64,000 nucleotides of DNA from Telluribacter humicola (GCF_017355935.1 NZ_JAFIQT010000007.1:268677-332676); one strand, 5' to 3'. Counted from the first letter of the stretch, positions 38,001-45,660 are shown. A program made the numbers and translations. The notes: generated by a model not told the origin, from the sequence alone.

Positions 38001-39259
38001 GGATATAATCCATTAGCCTGGTTATCAGCGGGCAGGCGAGGATTAACGGGCTGAAGGTTAGGATTGGCAGCGTTGTGGGGACGCGGCTCGGCCAGATCAG
38101 CAAAACCGGCAATGTTCCGCAAGGACTCGGTAGTAGTAGTCCGGTTGGTAACGTATACTTCCAGACGTGTAATGGTCACTCCGGAGGTGATCATCGGCAG
38201 GTTCTTGAGGGCGCCTTCGTAGTTATTACGGAAGTACTGCGACAGGAAGAAATGCCGGTTTTCGTCGTAGTTATCTACCCTGATCTCGAAGTCTTTTGTT
38301 TGGGCTCCTCCGCGTAATACAATACGTTCCTTACGGGAGCGCTGCTGCGACGCCACCACCGTAGCCCGCAGGCGTCCCAGTTGCAACTCTGTCTTCAGAC
38401 CAAACAGGTTTTGCACCCCAGGTATCAGCTGACTATTCAGCGGCCAGCTGATATTACCGGCTTCGAGCCGGCGAACCAGACTTTCTTCGGGGGCTTTATA
38501 GTTGAGTCTGAGGGCATTTTCAAAATTAAAGCTGGCCTTGGTATCGAAGTTCGTCAGGAACCCCATCCGATCGCCCAGCTTTGCATTAAAGTTTATATTG
38601 ATCTGCTCATTGAAGATAAAGTTGGTATTGCGCCGCTGCCTCACCGGTACCGCCGGATTATCAATGAACTGGTGCATGACACCAAAGTCAAGCGCGACAA
38701 ACCCATTCGGGCGGAAGTCCATCAAATCGCTCCCGAACAGCTTATCCAGGGCTGGAGGCAGATCCAGCTTGGGTAGTACTCCTCTCCCCCCCATGGCACT
38801 TTTGCCATCCTGACGGGCAGCATATTCCCGCATCAGGCTCTGCATCACACGTCGGTTCTGCAGCTCATTGTAGGAGCGCAGATCCATACTCTCGGCGGGT
38901 CGGTAATCAAGGGAGCCCGTTGGTGTTTTTACCTCTTCGGATACTACCACTCGTCCGGTTGTATCCAACCTGATATCTGTACGTACGTTTGGAGGTTCTT
39001 TCAGGTAGAAAGGAGAACGGGGACGCGGCTCAGCGAATCGGTTACGGTAGTAGTCCTGCCAGCGTAGTATAGTCTGACGGCCCGAACGCTTCAGGGAATC
39101 TCCGGCTGGATCATCTTCCAGAGTATCTTTCCAGTACGTCACAAACTGACTATCGGGATCCTTGACAGGTACATAGTCAGTTGAAGCTGTTGCCAATAGC
39201 AACGCTCCAGCCGATACGGTTACTGACCGGAAAATTAGTTGGTAAATTGTTCCTGACAA
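32093..39259 (-). CDS. sprA: SprA, outer-membrane translocon of the type IX secretion system
   Basis: 2388 aa, the expected size of SprA (Sov in Porphyromonas), a 36-strand outer-membrane barrel that is the T9SS channel and is needed for gliding adhesin export. Recognisable features: N-terminal export signal, PFYLKEPPNVRTDIRLDTTG near 83, FIFNEQININFNAKLGDRMG, an internal near-repeat of the SprA_N-type domain around 720-830, and a C-terminal strand GVQLKFNLAE. The start codon is TTG at 39259: an in-frame TAG lies 6 nt upstream, no ATG occurs before residue about 125, and the signal begins here. It follows ruvA on the same strand, an adjacency I know from other Bacteroidota. No protein in the window shows an obvious T9SS sorting tail. 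Confidence 0.96.
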   Translation of the reverse strand: MSGTIYQLIFRSVTVSAGALLLATASTDYVPVKDPDSQFVTYWKDTLEDDPAGDSLKRSGRQTILRWQDYYRNRFAEPRPRSPFYLKEPPNVRTDIRLDTTGRVVVSEEVKTPTGSLDYRPAESMDLRSYNELQNRRVMQSLMREYAARQDGKSAMGGRGVLPKLDLPPALDKLFGSDLMDFRPNGFVALDFGVMHQFIDNPAVPVRQRRNTNFIFNEQININFNAKLGDRMGFLTNFDTKASFNFENALRLNYKAPEESLVRRLEAGNISWPLNSQLIPGVQNLFGLKTELQLGRLRATVVASQQRSRKERIVLRGGAQTKDFEIRVDNYDENRHFFLSQYFRNNYEGALKNLPMITSGVTITRLEVYVTNRTTTTESLRNIAGFADLAEPRPHNAANPNLQPVNPRLPADNQANGLYPNLTNTEAFRQVDQTTFELTNRLGLQKSIDFEVLRGAKKLILDREYKFHPQLGYISLTVPLRNDEVLAVAYEYTLNGRTYKVGELTEDYQNRQDDEVIALKLLKSSTIRNNTQLPMWDLMMKNVYALGTNQIDRQNFQLRIIYKDDLTGIDNPNLQEGRLLQNRPLLRLVGLDRLNPVNDLQPDGNFDYVEGVTIDPRTGRIFFPVLEPFGSNLAQYFGPDEETLKDKYVFQELYNTTMIDAQQINEKNKYYLKGAYQSAGGTDVQLPFGVSEESVTVTAGGVSLSPGQDFVVEAQIGRVRLVNPSVLNSGREIVIEFERPDMFNNQIRTLLGTRMDYVVNNDISLGMTAMRHRETPAGFLTRVAIGNEPTNNTIVGFDANIRKESPFLTKLLDKLPLLQTKEISNIQFRGEVAQLFPGVSPRVNNRSLVDDFEAARTIYDLTRQPTRWRLGATPPQFPQGTPTSPLEYGYRRARISAYTVDNIFGTNGFGLGRQRPTNITPEDLDNYYEKLFRPQDLFPGRSVPPLNLPQSILDIAYYPSERGMYNYNPDLDPNGRLKEAKRNFGAISRAITSDIDFDNANIENIEFWMMDPFMEGKNGIVRDGFLNQNNNTGGKLVFNLGDVSEDVIPDGRYNFENGLPISDTRAGTQVDSTAWGIVTRQQYLINAFSNEPGAREKQDVGLDGLSNAEERRYFRERFLDRLPANLTAEARDRILADPSGDDFQFYLGEELDAQDRKILERYKYYSGMEGNSPESNNRAEDVTPAATNIPDAEDLNIDNTINDNEAFYEYEVDLKPGGLDIGKGFIVDKTVADGANWYLFRVPVKEFTRKFGNINGFKSIRFVRMYLTEFEQPVVLRFAQLQMVGQQYRKYTSDLDAPGLQEVPEPYDAKFTVGTVSIEENSQANNAEKKYLYAVPPGWQRDQDFTQPQGNFQLNEQAMSLCVTELRDGDSRAVFKNVNLDLQFRKRLRMYIHMHNNDNEGGQVSAFLRLGTDNTQNYYEIEVSNLQATPENVGQPEAVWPLENELDIAFEELIRAKSERNKASNRAISLPYTITTTDGRYKVTVVGNPDLSAVRVIMIGMRNPKTPDERSKDYCIWVNEMHVEGYDQTAGQAAIAQLNAKLADFATVTASGRIETFGFGNVQQKIGERSRATTTEFGISSNIALDKLLPQQWGFSIPMYVNYDSRRIAPHFNPLDPDMPLSTTLDNLDNSGARERYRRLVEDNTVRRGINLSNVRKVKTAPGAKSRFYDFENLSFTYAYSDLTRTNILTEMYSQRMYRAGVAYSYASQPKAIEPFRKWETNSRYLGFLKEFNFTPLPTSVAIRSDIDRSFTKTQLRNSELTTAGIEPMFEKYFWFNRYYDVTWNLTRNIILTYNTVANAIVDEPRGDINTELKQDSLWNNFKTLGRLKNFDQRIRLTYRLPLDKLPLTDWMAADYNHTIAYQFQANALGLTDSLGTPFGNIIRNSRERGITGRVDFVALYNKLKYLRFANSPSAPRKNFARSPGDIEEVEQRSSQVLKNVTRVLMTVRGINVSYTILETTALPGYLRTPTYFGLDNANAPGLPFVLGSQDRSIHVKAANNGWITPSTVLNQPFQQTVQKNFNMRTTLEPFKDFRMQIEARLTRQDAYQEFYRPEFAGGQFISQSAVRNGQFSMSFMSFRTAFTKMNRDNSSPVFDKFRAYREILRERLNRENGSNGEYNENSQDVLIPAFFAAYTGKDPNTVRISPFLGFPMPNWRIDYNGLSQLAPFKKLFSSFTLTHNYVSTYSVGNFTSSLDYEALYVNLAVTGYPLSSRTNYLGQYVPVFVMSTITMSEKFAPLVGINFRTQSRITGRLDYNRDRTVALNLSNAQVAELFNQDLTLSIGFTKNNVPIPFKINGAKRKLKNDLTVQIGMSFRDTRAIQRKFDGQNIPIAGNINFQLRPTVNYVVNNRLSMQFYFDRTFNDPLVSNSFYRSTTSGGVQLKFNLAE

Positions 39260-39371
39260 AGCCTATCACACTTAATTGAGGGGGCGGTTTTACTAACCTT
39301 GCTTATGCTAAGACACAACGGCTAAAACCTTGCCAATATTCTATGTACAAGTATTTTTTTCGGTGAAGTGC

Positions 39372-39962
39372 CTAGCGAAGAGCCAGCTTGATCAACTGCT
39401 CTACCGTGATGTCGTCTCCTTCTCGTTTTAGAATAGTATCAATACTTTTCTCGGCAGTAGGCTTAGGTATACCGAGCGTCACCAGAGCGGCCAGAGCTTC
39501 ATTGCGTACCTGATTACCTGAGGCACCTCCCATAAGTGGTACCGGTGCAGTCAGAGACTCTTTTCTCATTTTGTCTTTCAGCTCCAGAATAACCCGTTGG
39601 GCGGTTTTGGCACCAATCCCTTTGATTGACTGTACCACCCGCACATCTTCATTCGCGATAGCGTGACGTATCTCGGAGGAGGATAGCGAAGAGAGCATCA
39701 CCAGGGCGGTTGAAGGCCCCACTCCCGATACCCCAACCAGATCCAGGAACAAGTGTTTCTCGTCCGGCTCAGCAAAGCCGAACAGTACGTGTGCATCTTC
39801 CCGGATACTGAGATAAGTAAACAACTTGCATCGCATGCCAGGCTCGGGCAAAGCGCCGAAAGTCTGCAGCGAGATCTTCACTTCGTATCCAACTCCCTGA
39901 GTATCAACAATAGCGTAAGCCGGATCTTTGTGAGCAAGTTTTCCTTCAACGTAGGCAATCAT
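39372..39962 (-). CDS. ruvA: Holliday junction branch migration protein RuvA
   Basis: 196 aa from ATG 39962 (MIAYVEGKLAHKDPAYAIV); an upstream in-frame extension to 40013 would cross a promoter-like region. N-terminal OB fold with YEVKISLQT and YLSIREDAHVLFGF, central helix-hairpin-helix motifs (LVGVSGVGPSTALVML and SIKGIGAKTAQRVILELKDK), and the C-terminal RuvB-contact domain (NEALAALVTLGI...). RuvA tetramers clamp Holliday junctions and load RuvB, which is not in this window. Confidence 0.96.
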   Translation of the reverse strand: MIAYVEGKLAHKDPAYAIVDTQGVGYEVKISLQTFGALPEPGMRCKLFTYLSIREDAHVLFGFAEPDEKHLFLDLVGVSGVGPSTALVMLSSLSSSEIRHAIANEDVRVVQSIKGIGAKTAQRVILELKDKMRKESLTAPVPLMGGASGNQVRNEALAALVTLGIPKPTAEKSIDTILKREGDDITVEQLIKLALR

Positions 39963-39982
39963 GGTATGGGGGGTTTTTCGAT

Positions 39983-40015
39983 GCAAGATAGCTACTAAAG
40001 CAATCACCCACAAAA
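39983..40015 (-). promoter_or_regulatory. Candidate ruvA-sprA promoter
   Basis: Minus strand TTTTG (40015-40011), 20 nt, then TATCTTGC (39990-39983), one base off TAnnTTTG. The ruvA ATG is 21 nt further on. The -33 box lies inside the left arm of the hairpin at 40004-40040. Confidence 0.4.
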
Positions 40016-40040
40016 CCTTCGCAAAAGGTTGTGTGGGTGA
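40004..40040 (-). terminator. Hairpin after the transglycosylase gene
   Basis: Sixteen-base arms with one mismatch and a 5-nt loop, 25 nt beyond the stop at 40065. No T-run follows on the minus strand, so it may act as a weak terminator or RNA-stability element. Confidence 0.55.
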
Positions 40041-40064
40041 GGCTTGATTCCGGTCTTATTGAAA

Positions 40065-42128
40065 TTAGGTATTGATAATCAGCTTTTGACCAGGCTTGAG
40101 TGAGTTGCCCCGGATATTGTTGGCTTTCTTGATCTGGTCGATGGTCAGGCCATACTGCTGAGAGAGATTCCACAGGGTATCGCCGTTCTGTACCGTATGA
40201 TAACGCAGCTTGATAGCTTTCTGAGCTTTGGTACCTTTCTCTTTGGCAGCAGCAACGGTAGCTACCTCAGATCCCTCACCATAGATTACCAGTTTCTGCC
40301 CACGCTGAATGCTGCTACTTCTTAGTCGATTCCATTCTTTCAGATCGCTAACCTCTACATTGTAGCGTTTTGCAATAGTGAAGAGATTATCTCCAGATTT
40401 TACCTGATGCGTGGTTTTACGATTTTTGGCTACAGCAGAAGTACTCTGAGCACTAGCTACCACTTCCGACTCTTCATCTTCCACTTCATCAGCAGATACC
40501 TGTGCTTCTTTACCTGGCTTAGCAGGAGCAGATGTATTGGAAGCTACCAGTGTAGCTTTTGCCGGCGCTTTCACAATATCTTCCTTATAGATCACCAGCT
40601 TCTGTCCACGCTGAATAGAGCTTCTTGATAAGCGGTTCCACTCTTTTACGTCGCTCACATCCACCTTATACCGCTTCGCAATAGCTATCAGGTTATCTCC
40701 CGATTTTACAACATGCGTCAGCTTACGCTTCTGAATAGTTGTAGTAGTTTTAGGAGCCAGGGCTTCTTCTACTTCTTCTTCCTGTACATCAGTATTGGCT
40801 GCAAGAGCTTCTTCACTTACCTGAGTAGTCGTAGTTGTAACACTGGTTGTAGCGGCAGGTGTCTTTGTAGACGCCAGCACAACCTTAACAGGTGTCTTCA
40901 CCGCTACTTCACGGTACACAACCAGTTTCTGTCCACGCAGGATAGTACTCTTACGAAGGCGATTCCATCCCTTTATGTCCTGTACATCCACATCATAGCG
41001 ATTAGCAATCGAATTCAGGTTTTCACCCCGCTTTACGATGTGTGTCATCTTGCGCTTCTGATAGGTCACAGTACCTTCCTCGACGGATGTTTCATTTGAA
41101 GCCAACATTACACCAGCAGGTAACTGGAGCCGACTACGGCACGAGTCCATAATCGCCGACCGGTTGGTATGGAAGTACGCGTATTTTTCAGCCGGTACTT
41201 TGAGGATGAAGTTTCGGAGATGACCCGGTATTTCGGTACCTATAATCGAAGGATTCAGCTTAACGATCTCCTCCATGCTTACCCCACTGAAGTAGGCAAA
41301 CTTGGTAAGATCCAGATGACCGTTGATATGCAGCGTATCAAATGCCATGGGGAACTCAGGATTAACAGGCACAATACCGTGGTCCTGGCCGTAATGCATC
41401 ATGTAGGTAATGGCTACGTACTGAGGCACATAAGAGCGGGTTTGCTGCGGAAGTGCACCGTAGATGGTCCAGAAGGAGTCACCACCCGAGCGGCGCATCG
41501 CACGCCTAACGTTACCGGGACCGGTATTATACGAAGCAAGCGCCATTTCCCAGTCACCAAAAATACGGTACAACTGACGCAGGTACTTACAGGCGGCTTC
41601 GGTAGACTTTACAGGGTCAAAGCGTTCGTCAATATTCTTATCCTGATACAGGCCAAATTCACGACCTGTAGCGGGCATAAACTGCCAAAGGCCTCCCGCA
41701 CTGGCATACGATATGATCCGTGGATTCAGGCCGGACTCAATCATTGACAGGTACTTAAGCTCGGTTGGCAGATTGTATTTCTTCAGATATTGCTCAAACA
41801 GGGGCAGGTACAGAGGCGAGTGCTCCATCATGCGCCGGGTAAAATGCGGCTTTGTATAGATAAAGTATTCTACAAATTCGTGGGAAGCTTTATGATAAAC
41901 TAGCGGTATTTCTCTCTGGAGTTTAGCGAAGCGCTCGCGCAGGAGGTCTCCCGGGATAGCGGGCCTGTCGCCGATTTCTTCCACGTCCAGCGTATTGATT
42001 TCATCAAGAACACCAATCGTATCTGGCTCAAATTCTAACTCTTCTTGTTGGGGTCTTGCCTGCGTAGGAACATTCCACAAGCCCACCGTAATGGCTGAGA
42101 GCCATAGTACTCGCTTAAAGATTTGCAT
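40065..42128 (-). CDS. Membrane-bound-type lytic transglycosylase with four LysM domains (MltD-like)
   Basis: 687 aa. Signal peptide at 1-24. SLT (GH23) catalytic domain at about 105-260 with Glu131 in MIESGLNP, followed by SYASAGGLWQFMPATGREFGL and ALASYNTGPGNVRRAM. Three nearly identical LysM modules (THIVKRGENLNSIANRY and two close copies, each ending RGQKLV) are separated by Thr/Ala/Glu-rich linkers, and a diverged fourth LysM ends the protein (YHTVQNGDTLWNLSQQYGL). It cleaves peptidoglycan glycan strands to 1,6-anhydro ends in the periplasm, LysM binding the wall. Domain order matches E. coli MltD but with more LysM copies. Confidence 0.92.
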   Translation of the reverse strand: MQIFKRVLWLSAITVGLWNVPTQARPQQEELEFEPDTIGVLDEINTLDVEEIGDRPAIPGDLLRERFAKLQREIPLVYHKASHEFVEYFIYTKPHFTRRMMEHSPLYLPLFEQYLKKYNLPTELKYLSMIESGLNPRIISYASAGGLWQFMPATGREFGLYQDKNIDERFDPVKSTEAACKYLRQLYRIFGDWEMALASYNTGPGNVRRAMRRSGGDSFWTIYGALPQQTRSYVPQYVAITYMMHYGQDHGIVPVNPEFPMAFDTLHINGHLDLTKFAYFSGVSMEEIVKLNPSIIGTEIPGHLRNFILKVPAEKYAYFHTNRSAIMDSCRSRLQLPAGVMLASNETSVEEGTVTYQKRKMTHIVKRGENLNSIANRYDVDVQDIKGWNRLRKSTILRGQKLVVYREVAVKTPVKVVLASTKTPAATTSVTTTTTQVSEEALAANTDVQEEEVEEALAPKTTTTIQKRKLTHVVKSGDNLIAIAKRYKVDVSDVKEWNRLSRSSIQRGQKLVIYKEDIVKAPAKATLVASNTSAPAKPGKEAQVSADEVEDEESEVVASAQSTSAVAKNRKTTHQVKSGDNLFTIAKRYNVEVSDLKEWNRLRSSSIQRGQKLVIYGEGSEVATVAAAKEKGTKAQKAIKLRYHTVQNGDTLWNLSQQYGLTIDQIKKANNIRGNSLKPGQKLIINT

Positions 42129-42196
42129 CAGTGTAGAGGTTACGGATGAGTTTTGGTTACTAGTTTATGAAATAATTTATTAATAGTCAACTCTTC

Positions 42197-43639
42197 TTAT
42201 GCATTTTCAGCAGCGTTGATCAAGTCCATCAGGTAGTTAGAGAAGGCCAGCAGATGCTCCTCCGCGAAGGGCCGGGACATCAACTGAAATCCGATGGGTA
42301 GTCCGGCAGCATCTGTACCATTAGGTACTGATATGGCAGGAGCCCCTACTACATTGGCTTGTACTGTGAATATATCCGCCAGGTACATTTGCAGGGGATC
42401 ATCCATCTTCTCACCCAGACGAAACGCCGTAGTGGGAGTTACGGGTGAAACTAGAAAATCGTACTGGGTAAGTAACCGTTCAGTTTCCTCCTTTATTAAC
42501 TTTCTAACGCGTTGCGCCTTCGTATAGTATGCATCGTAGTAATTTGCGCTTAAAACAAATGTCCCCAGCAGTATACGTCGGCGTACTTCGTCCCCAAACC
42601 CTTCAGTACGGGACTTCTTGTACAGGCTTTCCAGATCTTTGGCTTCGGTACTCCGGTGGCCATAGCGTACCCCATCAAACCGGGATAGGTTTGAGCTGGC
42701 TTCGGCCGTAGTCAGTATGTAGTAGGTAGGCAGGTAGTAGTGAAGAAGGGGCATTTCGATAGGCTCTACCACGTGGCCCTGCTCCCGAAGCTGATCCAGC
42801 AGCATACTGGTTCGCTCGCGAATGGCAGGCTCTACGGCTTCACTTTCGATAGCCTCGCGCAGGTATCCGATGCGGGCGGTACCCTTCCACTCGAGTTGTT
42901 GACTATAAGCAGGTACTTCCCGGGTAGAAACAGTACTATCGTATTCATCGGGCCCGGCCATTACTTCCAGAAGTAAAGCGGCATCCTCTACACTCTTAGT
43001 GATGGGACCAACACAGTCAAAAGAAGAAGCATAAGCAAGTAGTCCCCAGCGCGAGATACGCCCGTAAGAAGGCTTAAGACCTACCACATTACAGAATGCA
43101 GCAGGCTGGCGTACGGACCCTCCGGTATCACTCCCGAGCGAAGCGTGGCATAAGCCAGCCTGTACGGCAGCGGCAGAGCCCCCCGACGAGCCGCCGGGTA
43201 CGCGATCCGGGTCAGCAGCATTACGAACGGGACCAAAGTAGGAGCTTTCATTGGATGAGCCCATCGCAAACTCGTCACAGTTCTGACGACCAATGACGAT
43301 GGCATCTTCATCCAGTACACGTTGTACAGCCGTAGCCGTAAAAGGAGAATTATAACCGTCCAGTATGTGGCTTCCCGCCTGCACTCCATGCCCCGCATGG
43401 CAAAGTACATCCTTAACGCCCAGTACCATTCCGGCTAGCCTGCCGGCCCGGTCTTCGTGGATACGGGCATCTACTTCACGGGCTCTTGACAGCGCCTCGT
43501 CAGCATATACTTCTACAAATGCATTGAGATGACGGTTAGACTCGATTCGGGCGAGGTAGTGCCCTACTAATTCTTCACAGGTAGTAATTCCTGCACGCAG
43601 ATCGTGCTGTATATCAGCCAGCGTCAGGTACTCTTTCAA
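42197..43639 (-). CDS. gatA: Asp-tRNA(Asn)/Glu-tRNA(Gln) amidotransferase subunit A
   Basis: 480 aa from TTG 43639. Amidase-signature enzyme with the full Lys-Ser-Ser triad: Lys76 in GVKDVL, Ser151/Ser152 in VPGGSSGGSAAAV and Ser175 in DTGGSVRQPA. It generates ammonia from glutamine for tRNA-dependent Gln/Asn formation in GatCAB; gatB and gatC are not in the window. No ATG is available: only TTG codons at 43666 and 43639. The latter gives MKEYLTLADIQ, matching the family N-terminus, while 43666 lies inside the T-run of the tatA terminator. Confidence 0.93.
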   Translation of the reverse strand: MKEYLTLADIQHDLRAGITTCEELVGHYLARIESNRHLNAFVEVYADEALSRAREVDARIHEDRAGRLAGMVLGVKDVLCHAGHGVQAGSHILDGYNSPFTATAVQRVLDEDAIVIGRQNCDEFAMGSSNESSYFGPVRNAADPDRVPGGSSGGSAAAVQAGLCHASLGSDTGGSVRQPAAFCNVVGLKPSYGRISRWGLLAYASSFDCVGPITKSVEDAALLLEVMAGPDEYDSTVSTREVPAYSQQLEWKGTARIGYLREAIESEAVEPAIRERTSMLLDQLREQGHVVEPIEMPLLHYYLPTYYILTTAEASSNLSRFDGVRYGHRSTEAKDLESLYKKSRTEGFGDEVRRRILLGTFVLSANYYDAYYTKAQRVRKLIKEETERLLTQYDFLVSPVTPTTAFRLGEKMDDPLQMYLADIFTVQANVVGAPAISVPNGTDAAGLPIGFQLMSRPFAEEHLLAFSNYLMDLINAAENA

Positions 43640-43663
43640 ATTCAGACAGGTTGAAAGGTTACA

Positions 43664-43709
43664 CAAAAAAACTAAGAGCCGTTCTTAGTTGGTCTACGAA
43701 AAACGGCTC
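43664..43709 (-). terminator. Terminator between tatA and gatA
   Basis: Minus-strand hairpin GAGCCGTT...AACGGCTC (18-nt loop) followed by TTAG and seven T. It ends about 25 nt before the gatA start, leaving little room for a separate gatA promoter. Confidence 0.7.
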
Positions 43710-43765
43710 CTTTAAATAAGATTTAATACCTTAAGGTAAGTGGCTATAGGTACCCTGCAGGGTGA

Positions 43766-43972
43766 TTAGTTAGCAGGTGAGTCCTCGATGCTCTTCTCGA
43801 TATTCTCTTTTACATCTTTAGTAGCACTCTTGAACTCCTTAATGCCCTGGCCCAGACCACGCATCAGTTCAGGAATCTTCTTGGCGCCGAAGAACAAAAG
43901 AATGAACAAGGCTACCAGGAATATCTCCTGTCCTCCCAATCCCATAAATGCCAAAATCGATACGAATTCCAT
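43766..43972 (-). CDS. tatA: Twin-arginine translocase subunit TatA
   Basis: 68 aa with the TatA plan: short N-terminus, one TM helix (about 14-30), the hinge FGAKKIPELMRGLGQGIKEFK, an amphipathic helix and an acidic tail. With TatC (not in the window) it exports folded proteins; the Tat-signal oxidoreductase at 5208-6329 is a probable substrate. TatA rather than TatB is chosen from length and the FG hinge. Bounded by a promoter-like element and a terminator, so it is probably transcribed alone. Confidence 0.93.
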   Translation of the reverse strand: MEFVSILAFMGLGGQEIFLVALFILLFFGAKKIPELMRGLGQGIKEFKSATKDVKENIEKSIEDSPAN

Positions 43973-43997
43973 GCTTATTGTTGTTTTATTATGATTA

Positions 43998-44005
43998 CAA
44001 ATTTA
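43998..44005 (-). promoter_or_regulatory. Candidate -7 element of tatA
   Basis: Minus strand TAAATTTG, an exact TAnnTTTG match, 25 nt before the tatA ATG. The -33 region has only T-rich sequence. Confidence 0.4.
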
Positions 44006-44041
44006 GGGATTCTTTCTTAGGATGAAAGAATTTTTAAACAT

Positions 44042-44473
44042 TTATCCAATATTAATGACCTGCTTCTGCTTCTCCCAAGCGCTGAACTTTTGGATTTCTC
44101 CGCCCAGTGTCTTGAATAGCCAGCCTAGCAGTGCCAGGTCATCCGCTATACCGATGATTGGCAGAAAGTCAGGGATCAGGTCAATGGGCGATACGAAATA
44201 AATTAAAGAGGCCACTACCTTCACAAAACTACTGGTAGCAATACCCCGGTATTCACCACTGGCATACGACCGAACCATTCGGACCAGCAACTGGAGCTGA
44301 TCAATTACATCAGTAAGGCCGTTGCGCATCCCCTTTTGGTTTGACTTCTGTAGTACCTGCTGTACCAACAGGAGCAGCGCTGCCTTGTTTTTACTTAAAC
44401 GACCAGCCTTCCCCAGGGCCTTACTAAAAAAAATAGAACGTAAAACGCGAGTAATGAGTGAGCTATTTGCCAT
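44042..44473 (-). CDS. YkvA-family (DUF1232) protein
   Basis: 143 aa. Contains the DUF1232 signature YFVSPIDLIPDFLPIIGIADD at about 95-115, in which the acidic and proline residues are conserved across YkvA proteins, preceded by a helical basic N-terminal part (RLSKNKAALLLLVQQVLQKS). Probably membrane-associated; the family has no established biochemical role. Same strand as tatA, 69 nt upstream of it. Confidence 0.88.
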   Translation of the reverse strand: MANSSLITRVLRSIFFSKALGKAGRLSKNKAALLLLVQQVLQKSNQKGMRNGLTDVIDQLQLLVRMVRSYASGEYRGIATSSFVKVVASLIYFVSPIDLIPDFLPIIGIADDLALLGWLFKTLGGEIQKFSAWEKQKQVINIG

Positions 44474-44602
44474 GGTGTGTAATAAGGAAAGAATTTAGGT
44501 TTAGGTATATAACTATGATTTTTAAATAAAAATTGCATCTCCCTCTTATGCAAACAATTTCCTTTCAAAAAAAATCCCTATCTATGCCTAAAACAAATAA
44601 AG

Positions 44603-44619
44603 TGTCCTATTTTTGGACA
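44603..44619 (+). promoter_or_regulatory. mdh -7 element flanked by an inverted repeat
   Basis: TATTTTTG (44608-44615) is an exact TAnnTTTG match, 48 nt before the mdh ATG. It is enclosed by TGTCC (44603-44607) and GGACA (44615-44619), a possible small operator. Confidence 0.4.
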
Positions 44620-44663
44620 AAATGGAATATTTCTAACTTTTAACTTCTTACAAATCACTTAAC

Positions 44664-45596
44664 ATGAAAATAACTGTAGTAGGGGCTGGTGCCGTGGGGG
44701 CGACCACTGCCGATAACATCATTCGTCGTGAGTTGGCTGAGGAAGTAGTTCTATTGGATATTAAAGAAGGTGTCAGCGAAGGCAAATCACTGGACATGTA
44801 CCAGACCGCTGCTCTGCTGGGCTTTAATACCAAACCCATTGGTTCTACTAATGATTACGAAAAAACCAAAGGTTCGGATGTAGTCGTGATCACATCTGGT
44901 CTGCCCCGCAAGCCTGGTATGACCCGCGAAGAACTAATCGGAATCAATGCCGGAATTGTAAAATCAGTGACCGAAAATATCCTGAAATATTCACCCAAGG
45001 CCATTATCCTGGTAGTATCCAACCCAATGGATACCATGACGTATCTGGCGCTGAAAGAATCAGGTATTCCCAAGAAGCGTATCATTGGTATGGGCGGAGC
45101 GCTGGACAGTGCCCGCTTCAAGACCTACCTGGCGCTGGAAATGGACGTGTCGCCTAACGACATCCACGGTATGGTAATCGGTGGACACGGTGATACAACC
45201 ATGATCCCACTGACTCGCCTGGCTACTTACAACGGTATTCCGGTAAGCCGCTTCCTGTCGGCCGAAAAGCTGGAAAAAGTTGCCGCTGATACCATGGTAG
45301 GTGGCGCTACTCTTACCAAGCTCATCGGTACTTCGGCCTGGTATGCGCCAGGTGCTGCCTCAGCTATGATCGTAGAGAGCATTGTCCGCAACCAGAAGCG
45401 CATTGTACCCTGCAGTGTGATGCTGAACGGCGAGTACGGCCAGAAAGACATCTGTATGGGTGTACCTGTAGTAATCGGACGCAACGGCTGGGAGAAAATC
45501 ATTAACCTACGCCTGAGCGACGCCGAAAAAGCAGCATTCGAAAAGTCAGCCGAAGCCGTTCGGAATATGAATGGTGCCCTGAACCTGAGCGTGTAG
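44664..45596 (+). CDS. mdh: Malate dehydrogenase (LDH-like, NAD-dependent)
   Basis: 310 aa, usual family length. NAD-binding GAGAVGATTAD at 7-17 and Asp32 at the end of strand 2, which favours NAD over NADP. Substrate arginines Arg82 and Arg88 in PRKPGMTREE and Arg151; SNPMD at 119-123; catalytic His175 in VIGGHGDTTM. Arg at 82 and the PRKPGMTR loop mark malate rather than lactate specificity. TCA-cycle enzyme oxidising malate to oxaloacetate in the cytoplasm. It has a promoter-like element and a strong terminator of its own. Confidence 0.96.
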   Translation: MKITVVGAGAVGATTADNIIRRELAEEVVLLDIKEGVSEGKSLDMYQTAALLGFNTKPIGSTNDYEKTKGSDVVVITSGLPRKPGMTREELIGINAGIVKSVTENILKYSPKAIILVVSNPMDTMTYLALKESGIPKKRIIGMGGALDSARFKTYLALEMDVSPNDIHGMVIGGHGDTTMIPLTRLATYNGIPVSRFLSAEKLEKVAADTMVGGATLTKLIGTSAWYAPGAASAMIVESIVRNQKRIVPCSVMLNGEYGQKDICMGVPVVIGRNGWEKIINLRLSDAEKAAFEKSAEAVRNMNGALNLSV

Positions 45597-45629
45597 ATTG
45601 ATCTGATCAGTTAACTAATCAGATATTAA

Positions 45630-45660
45630 AGCCCCCGCCGGAGTACCGGCGGGGGCTTCT
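45630..45660 (+). terminator. Terminator of mdh
   Basis: GC-rich 12-bp stem AGCCCCCGCCGG / CCGGCGGGGGCT with loop AGTA, followed by TCTTGTTT; 33 nt after the stop. Confidence 0.9.

Noticed and set aside
40250..41100. Tandem LysM-coding DNA considered as a CRISPR-like repeat
   Set aside because: Repeats are in frame, about 120 nt long and encode a known domain; no spacers.
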